Source: Neolecta irregularis DAH-3
Taxonomy: Eukaryota; Ascomycota; Neolectomycetes; Neolectales; Neolectaceae
Assembly: GCA_001929475.1 (NCBI GenBank)
Contig: LXFE01004132.1
Location: forward strand, 1 to 14,900
Length of the DNA stretch: 14,900 nt
Reading direction: 5' to 3'
Shown here one piece after another: positions 9,170 to 14,900 of this stretch (position 1 is the first letter of the stretch; every line of letters starts with the position of its first letter). A model generated the notes under the pieces. The model saw only the letters and a program-made list of their open reading frames with translations. It was not told the DNA's origin and searched no databases. The position numbers and the translations under genes are program-made.

Positions 9170-9852
9170 TTATTGTAATAATCAATTGTAGAGGGGTCCC
9201 AAAAACCAAATAATCAGCAAAAACCATGCTCCATATGTATTTGCTTAAATCTAGTAATAATATAATATATAGGCTTTTGTATACTACTTTTAATTACAAG
9301 TGTTATTGCGACCCTTCTTAGAATATACCACAATATCCAAGTCCTCAGACCCATTTTCCAGTTCTTTATAAATGTAAGTTACACAGGCTGAAATTTGGGG
9401 AGTTTTAGGTTAATTTTTAATTACTTTGCATCTCTTGCGAGTTTGAAAATATCAAGCCGAGCTCAAGACTCACTGTAGCCAGGAACCTCCAATTGTTTTA
9501 TTGTTTTTTATGAGCCTTTGGCTTGTAGAAAGTTAAGCTCTCTTCTGGGACTAGTGAATGGCTATCTGAGTTCGATTTAGAGCCATCCCTACAAGCCTCT
9601 TTCACCAGGGCTTTGTTTGCCCATCTCTCTACCAATATCCAGGATTGCTCTTCCAGGGTATCTTCATTACAGTTATAGAGCGTTGGAACCCGATAGTAGA
9701 ACAATATATTTTTGCATGAGAAGAAAAATAAATAACAATAAAGGGACGAGAATAAACAGTGGTAAAATGAGCCACTGTATAGATCAAAGATCAAAGAACA
9801 TACATTGTGCTGAAACAGAGAAAAGAAATGAAAGCAAAAAACCGAAGACAGT
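9170..9852. other. AT-rich intergenic stretch with an unresolved open frame
   Basis: 683 nt between the CCDC97 start and the ZZ-protein stop, holding the CCDC97 promoter and the ZZ 3' UTR. About 9170-9480 is AT-rich with no coding signal I can support. On the minus strand, 9662-9498 reads openly to a TAA with a composition that looks protein-like (LEEQSWILVERWANKALV, then ESLTFYKPKAHKKQ). Just upstream, 9776-9715 could encode a hydrophobic helix in another frame (LILPLFILVPLLLFIFLL). Joining them would need a 28-nt intron (9662-9689), below the size of all supported introns, and no convincing start codon is seen. I recognise no family and do not call a gene. Confidence 0.4.
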
Positions 9853-11756
9853 TTAAATACTCCCTTCATCACTACTAAGCTCCAACATCTCAAAATCGTC
9901 AACATCAGGACCACTGATATCGGAAAGAGTGTCAGATTCGGGGGCCGCAGCATTATCAGCTTTGGCAATAACGTCAACTAAAAGACCTTGTGGTTCAACA
10001 TGATGCTGATCAAGTTGCTCAACAGTCGGAAAAATAAGCTGTGACTCGGAAAGAGCTCCTAATTCGTTCGGATTTTGCGATACAGAAAGTGGTCTATCTA
10101 ATCAGAACTTGGAAACAATGTCGACTTACTGTATACTTTCCTTCTGCTCAGTTTGAGTGGCGGCAGTGAGTATAGTCAGCCCTTCAGTCTTTGAAATCGG
10201 TATTTCTGCTTTAAGTGAGAAGACGCCATGTTTTGGGCTGTTTGGCAGAACAACCATCGGACACAGGTGGATGCCCTTATCCTCGCATTTCTGACACTAT
10301 TCTGTCAGAAATATACCTCTTGGTAGGATTACAAGATCGAAATCGTCACATTTCAAACAATGGTAACGAGTTCCGATGATCGGACTAAATTTGTCAACAA
10401 TCTTGTTCAAAGTAAAATATACTCTTGAAGGCAATTATCACATCCAAAGCCGTCATGTTCCCCATCGTCATCATAACTTTTAATCGCTTCAAAATTAGGT
10501 CGAGGAAATGATGGACAACGAGGACTTCTGTATTTGACAAAAGTATGATGTGGTCCATGGATAGACCCTTGAGAATCGAAGCAGTTTTCGCACTAACTAT
10601 CAGTGGCGATTATTCAAAGGCGGATTGATACAAGATCAAAGTCGTGACAGGTGGCGCACAAGTAGCGGATACCTTTAATCGCTAAAATATAAGCAAACAT
10701 ATATATTTTAGCAAAACAAACCGCCTGAGCAATTATCACATCGAACAAAAGGGTGCAAAACTGGTGAATTCGCAACATGGCTAGGTTCGTTGAAAGCAGT
10801 GACTATTAAATTTGCGAGAGGGGTTTTAATCTTTATGAGTGGATGTTCATCTGGATGAGTTCCAAGCGCTTCGCAAGCTGAACAAAGATCCAAATCAGGA
10901 CATATAGAACATTTGTATCGAATGCCCTGAATAGGGGTATTTTTTTCGACACAATTTGGACCATCGCAGAGTACATGATGATGCGATACCTGTTCTCTAA
11001 TGGTAGACGGGGATTCTTGTTGCTCCTTTGTAGTCAATCCATCAATTTTGGCTGCAAGAGCAGAGACGGCCAGAGTCAAAATATCTGTTCGCTCGTTCAG
11101 CCTTTTTGGTTCAAACTGATTTAATTTCAAATCGATCTTCTTGATATCGGAAGCCAGCGAGGAGATTTTTTCAGAAATACCTGCAACATCCTGCATATTT
11201 GACTGGGCAACCACAGAAACATCAGGTGGTCTAGCCATCGCAGGACCAGCTTTTGCCATGGCACCTGCTTGGCTCGCCGTAGAAGATAAAGGCGCAGCAT
11301 GAGTAACCCCGGAAGCATCGACATAAAAGCGAGCCTCTAGGGGCCGCGCGGTAACGTTTACCTTTTTAAGCTGAAACTTGAACTTTGGTTTCTCGTTCTT
11401 CAAAATAGTGCGTCTTGTTATATCTTTCAAGTTCTTGATACTTCAGAGTAAGCCAAAAGGATGACGACAGCTGACCCAGACCCTTTTGGAGATATCGCTT
11501 TATAGTGATTCGCACGCTCTGCTCTTGTAGACTCTCGATATAACGTATACTGTCCATCATTCGGAATCCCCAAAGCCGTCATGACCTGTTTTTATCAACT
11601 CGTCGAGGGGGAAAACGGGGAAGGTACCTTGGCAATCAACGACGCCACATCCTGCGTGTTATCAAAACACGTCTTGTCAACTATTATCCTGCGAAACTTG
11701 AGGGGTTCAGTCTCAATCTTGAGCTCGACTTTAGCAGAAACAGCAGAAGCAGACAT
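9853..11756 (-). CDS. Triple ZZ zinc-finger protein with C-terminal LIR; NBR1/p62-like autophagy receptor candidate
   Basis: Exons 11756-11628, 11585-11482, 11440-10722, 10681-10632, 10592-10423, 10384-10333, 10296-10130 and 10093-9853; introns 42, 41, 40, 39, 38, 36 and 36 nt; 543 aa. Residues about 8-105 alternate strands and one helix (VELKIETEPLKF; DVASLIAKVMTALGI; GQYTLYRES; PKFKFQLK) and look like a beta-grasp domain of the ELMO/Ras-binding type; that is an inference. An A/P-rich linker leads to a coiled coil at about 166-213. Three ZZ fingers follow: ZZ1 from C236 (CDGPNC...YKCSIC...LDLCSAC...HPDEH), ZZ2 from C312 (CDNC...YLCATC...FDLCENC...HGPHH) and ZZ3 from C385 (CDNC...YHCLKC...FDLCQKC) with a poor final His pair. 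A 120-residue disordered tail ends in DVDDFEMLELSSDE, an acidic LIR/AIM with core F531-E-M-L534. No PB1, FW or UBA domain is seen, so orthology to NBR1 is not proven. CACGTCA lies 51 nt upstream of the start. Confidence 0.85.
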
Positions 11757-11894
11757 ATGGGACTGGTGGCAGATGGGGTGGTGAAAGCGGTAGATAAGAC
11801 GCCGATCACGTCACCTGGTCTCATCTCCTATCTAACGAAACCTGAGGGAAGATAAGAAAGGAATTTAATACATATACACAGATATATGCAAAAA

Positions 11895-13300
11895 CTATGA
11901 TTTTTTATCTCCTGCGCCACCTGCTGTGATCGGGGGAGTGACAGTTTGAACGGCTGCTGGCGGATAATACACCGGAGTAGACTGCGGGCTGTAATAATAT
12001 GCTCCAGCGTTCTCAGTCGATTGACCTGCGTACCAATAATCACCGCCGTAATACATCGAATTCTCCATCATATCAGGTCCGCTCATCATTGGTGAATATC
12101 CCATATATGGCGAGACGGGTGAGTACGAGAATGACGGAACTTGGTTGTTGGTGTCGTAGACGTACGGGGGTGGTAGTGCATATGTATTCGGGTGAAAGGG
12201 CGCAGCATACACAGCTAAAGATTAGTAATAAAGAAGAAGAATAGCGTACCGGATCCCGGCAAGTGGCCCCAAGTCTTTTGTTTATGAAGAAAAGGTGGCG
12301 TAGCTGCACTGAGGACAGCCGGCGGAGCAACGCTAGGGTGATTTGCACCAAATTGAGCTATTTGAACGTTTCTCGTAGGACGAGGTTGATGAACTTGGAT
12401 TTGGCCGGCAGGGTTAGTCGCACTCACATCTGGACTTGATGGTTTCTTATAATGATGATGATGGTGATGGTTCGGGCGGGCATCGTCTTTGCGAGTAAAT
12501 TGATTTGGCTCATAAGAATTTTCAGAGGCAGGATAAACTTTCTTTATTGGTTGACCCGGTAGACAAATTTGTACGGGTAAATCTGCTCGAAGAGGTTTAT
12601 ACCTCGCAGGACGAACGTAATGCCGCCGGACATCGATTACAAGTGATTCAATTACCGTCACATTTGGAAGGTTTATCTGGGCGCAAACTGTATTATTTGC
12701 GGTTTTTGGTTTTGAAGGTGGCTAGAATCAGAAGAGAATTTATTGAAAATACCCTTGATGTAGGTTTCTGCCGGGTTTCCAGTGGATCGAACGCATCGTG
12801 CTTCCATCGTTCGTCAGAGGGATCCCTTTTATTAGCCAGGAAAATAAGATGAAGAAATACTTTGTTTGTTTACCACGTTTTCCACGGCCTTTAGTTGTTT
12901 CTCGAACGGGTTTCCGATTACGAGAGTCATGCATGAAGAAACTTCCAATGTACGGGACAAAAGTAGGATCACGAGCAGCTCGAGAAGTGTACTCTTGCCG
13001 ATTTTTCTTTAAAACATTTTCTTCGGAAAGGAGAGATAAATCTTCAAAATGTATATTTTCGACAGGAGTTGTATTTGTCGACATTCCATTCAACATTTCT
13101 TTTGTCTCTCTGCTCGAAGAAAACATTGCCGTTTCTCTAGAGGGGGTTTGTTTTGTTGGATCGGAAGGGATTTCACTCCAGTCCAACTGATTGCTTTCCA
13201 ATCGAGATTTCGGGATAAAATCCACGTTCGAATTTTCAGAGTCGCTTCCAAAGCCTTGTTCATCTTCGGAAGCGCTGTCTTGGAGAGGATGGTCGTCCAT
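11895..13300 (-). CDS. CASC3: Barentsz/CASC3 (MLN51) exon junction complex subunit
   Basis: Btz is the outer member of the exon junction complex; its conserved core clamps eIF4A3 on spliced RNA and serves mRNA localisation and decay. Exons 13300-12861, 12825-12753, 12721-12250 and 12214-11895; introns 35, 31 and 35 nt; 434 aa. The diagnostic SELOR/Btz core is RDPTFVPYIGSFFMHDSR (residues 110-127), then KGRGKRGKQTKDPSDERWKHDAF (about 137-159), joined across intron 1. The N-terminal 105 residues are acidic, and residues about 160-434 are low complexity: a run of six histidines (about 241-246), P/Q-rich stretches, and a Y/P/G/S-rich tail (SPYMGYSPMMSGP; YYYSPQSTPVYYPP). Only the core is conserved across eukaryotes, so identification rests on that core. 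Budding yeast lacks this protein. The 31-nt second intron is the shortest supported one in the window. CACGTG (13366) and CACGTCA (13408) lie upstream. Confidence 0.9.
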
Positions 13301-13523
13301 ATATTAAAGATTCAATAGTGAGGAATAGACCAGGAAATGCAGTGGCAAATTTATGTGAACGAAAACACGTGAAAATCGCAGTTGTGTAGGCTAGTATACG
13401 TGCTCGTCACGTCAGCTATCTACATTCGTTCTGAGTATTCATTGCGTATCGTCTCCTTTGTATCATATGACTTTCCAAACGCATCATATCTTTTCCATAG
13501 GTAATGTCCATTATTCATATCAT
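13301..13523. promoter_or_regulatory. Intergenic region with probable promoter of the Btz/CASC3 gene
   Basis: 223 nt between the mS35 stop and the Btz start, both on the minus strand. It contains CACGTG at 13366-13371 and CACGTCA at 13408-13414, words of the E-box and CRE/bZIP type, about 66 and 108 nt upstream of the Btz start codon. No terminator or TATA element can be assigned with confidence. Confidence 0.4.
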
Positions 13524-14621
13524 TCATTCACTCTGCTCCAATGATATATCTTCCACGTCATTAAACCTTTTCCACTCTTCAGGAAAAGGAAACTTCTTTT
13601 TCGGTTTATAATGCCTCGTATCCAACGGCAGATCTTCAAACAAATCATCATGTTCCTACATTTTTTAAAACAAAGAAAAAGAAAAATCATACCTTTGCTT
13701 CTGCGATCAATTTATTTACGAGATCAGTTAGATATTTTTTATTTTGCAGGATAGTAGGAAATGCCTGACAGCTTAATTTTAATGTTTGATTTTGAGGGTT
13801 GAAGCGCGGGCCGGCTAATAAAGCCATTTTATGTTTTTCTTTTGGGGAGAGGACGAGATCGTCTATGGCTAGTTGTAGGACTACTTTTGAAGCAGCGGGG
13901 TGTGATTCACCGAAATAGGTTGTATAGCGGAACTGGAGGATTTGAGGATGTAAAGGGAGGGTGAATTGTTTTGCGTATTCTTTTGTTAGGAGATAGAATA
14001 AAGGGAAGTACGGGAGAGTTGAGGGAGAGAATAAGCTGCTTTCCTGTAGTAGTCTCTGATGAGTCTGTGGACGCTTAGCTGTGAATGTGCCATTGAATTG
14101 AGGGCGTCTTTTGTGGGGACAAAGTCTAGCGAAGGATCGAAGGGGGCGCCTCTCAAGGGCATTCCGTCGTGCTCTAGCTGGAGATTGCTGCCAGCTGCAA
14201 AATTGTCTGCGAGGCGCAGGTATTTTTCAAATGAGTAGTTTGGGTCCGGGGCTGCGTCCGAGTCTTCATCCGCGTCCGCATCAGCCTCTGACTCGTTCTC
14301 TGGCAAGGGGTCCTGAGGAGCGTCACGGCCAAACGAGTCTAGGCCCTCTTCGTCATTGTCGTCAGTGTCGATGTCTGAGCGTAGCTGCTGGAGCATGAGG
14401 GCGCGGAGTTTTGGTATTTTGTAGCGGTCGAGATCGAGGCTGATGTGCCTGCCGAGATGGCTGTGGTGGGAGATTGCATCGGCAAAGTCGTCAAAGGACT
14501 GCAGAGGAACCGTGTCTGGGAGGGGATCGAGGACAGAAGAAAGGGCGGGCGGGGGCGTTTGCGGGGGCCGGGCAGAGAAGCGGCGGCAGCGAATGCACCG
14601 GGAGAGCATCGGGCGCGGCAT
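13524..14621 (-). CDS. RSM24: Mitochondrial ribosomal small-subunit protein mS35 (Rsm24)
   Basis: Subunit of the mitochondrial small ribosomal subunit. Exons 14621-14012, 13979-13693 and 13655-13524; introns 32 and 37 nt; 342 aa (yeast Rsm24 319, human MRPS35 323). The N-terminus (MPRPMLSRCIRCRRFSARPP) is rich in arginine and free of acidic residues, as in a matrix targeting peptide. The middle holds a long acidic stretch (ENESEADADADEDSD, about residue 108). The family core is in exon 2: RDYYRKAAYSLPQLSQYAKQF, then LQFRYTTYFGESHPAASKVV with the signature YFGESHPA, followed by LSPKEKHKMALLAGPRFNP, which aligns with the mS35 helical region. The C-terminal KKKFPFPEEWKRF is also typical. Exon 1 is more GC-rich than the neighbouring genes, and the GC-rich DNA extends past the start. 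Confidence 0.94.
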
Positions 14622-14900
14622 TGGAGGGCGGATTCGGTCTCCAGGCTTCCGCTAGACTATCCGTAGCCACCCTATCGCCCTAACCTTGCTTGTCCGCGCT
14701 GCGCCGTTTGCTCCAACCCACTCGTCTCTGGTGTTCACTCGCTCTCACTGATACTCGCCCTCACCACCTGTTCTATCTCACTCGGCCACTTCCATTACTC
14801 GGGACTTCCATCACTCGGCACTTCTATCACTCGGCCACTTCCATCACTCGGGACTTCTATCACTCGGCCACTTTCACACTTCCATCTCACCCGCGTTCGA
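14622..14900. other. Region upstream of the mS35 gene, to the window edge
   Basis: 279 nt with no supported gene. About 14622-14720 is GC-rich and presumably contains the mS35 promoter; the rest is C/T-rich on the plus strand and passes into a short tandem repeat. Open frames across here are short and compositionally biased and lack recognisable protein motifs. Confidence 0.6.
14779..14876 (+). repeat. 16/17-nt tandem repeat array, about six units
   Basis: Units close to CACTCGGCCACTTCCAT follow one another at about 14779, 14796, 14812, 14828, 14845 and 14861, with a degenerate partial copy to about 14893. Units alternate between CGGCCACTT (17 nt) and CGGGACTT or CGGCACTT (16 nt), giving a 33-nt higher-order period (for example 14779-14811 and 14828-14860). 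There are no unique spacers, so it is a minisatellite and not a CRISPR. Confidence 0.88.

Noticed and set aside
11581-11784. Plus-strand open frame of 67 codons opposite the ZZ gene start.
   Set aside because: It is antisense to exons 1-2 and intron 1 of the ZZ gene and has no recognisable protein features.
12505-13318. Several plus-strand open frames of 89-130 codons.
   Set aside because: They are the complement of Barentsz exons, whose core motifs on the minus strand are clear.
14111-14683. Plus-strand GC-rich open frames near the right edge.
   Set aside because: They are antisense to mS35 exon 1 and arise from its GC-rich, stop-poor composition.
14779-14893. CRISPR-like or telomeric repeat.
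   Set aside because: Units are contiguous with no unique spacers, and the unit does not resemble fungal telomere repeats.

Overview
This window is nuclear DNA from a fungus. It holds ten protein-coding genes, nine complete and one cut by the left edge. None belongs to a mobile element, and no tRNA, rRNA or CRISPR was recognised. Fungal origin is inferred from a Cdc11-type septin, a Doa1-type Cdc48 adaptor and the eukaryotic gene set. The ferrochelatase carries two of the cysteines that bind a [2Fe-2S] cluster, and a Barentsz/CASC3 homologue is present; both argue against Saccharomycotina. The exact lineage cannot be fixed from the window. Genes are packed tightly (two convergent genes end 31 nt apart, divergent starts lie 93 and 114 nt apart), so the genome is compact.

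The key to reading the window is its introns. I reconstructed 44 introns (plus one tentative), all about 31-46 nt long. Most have a short CTRAY- or TTGAY-like branch site only a few bases before the 3' AG. Once these are removed, all nine complete genes give uninterrupted frames of whole-codon length. Most long unspliced open frames in the window are fragments or shadows.

Layout, left to right: ferrochelatase HEM15 (minus, 3' end outside); a DUF1772 small membrane protein (plus); IST3/RBMX2 RRM splicing factor (plus); Cdc11-type septin (plus); STRAP-like WD40 protein (minus); Doa1/PLAA with WD40, PFU and PUL domains (plus); CCDC97/DUF2052 protein (minus); a triple-ZZ zinc-finger protein with a C-terminal LC3-interacting (LIR/AIM) motif, probably a selective autophagy receptor (minus); Barentsz/CASC3 exon-junction-complex protein (minus); mitochondrial small-subunit protein mS35/Rsm24 (minus). 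The right edge has a 16/17-nt tandem repeat. The only gene-free stretch over 300 nt is 9170-9852, with one unresolved open frame.

There is no operon-like logic. Still, three of the ten genes act on RNA splicing or the exon junction complex (IST3, CCDC97, Btz), which is a nice match to an intron-dense gene structure. Two others act in protein turnover (Doa1, ZZ-LIR receptor) and two in mitochondria (ferrochelatase, mS35). The most novel item is the ZZ-LIR protein: it has the ends of an NBR1/p62-like receptor, but lacks a recognisable PB1, FW (NBR1) or UBA domain and starts instead with a predicted beta-grasp-like domain.
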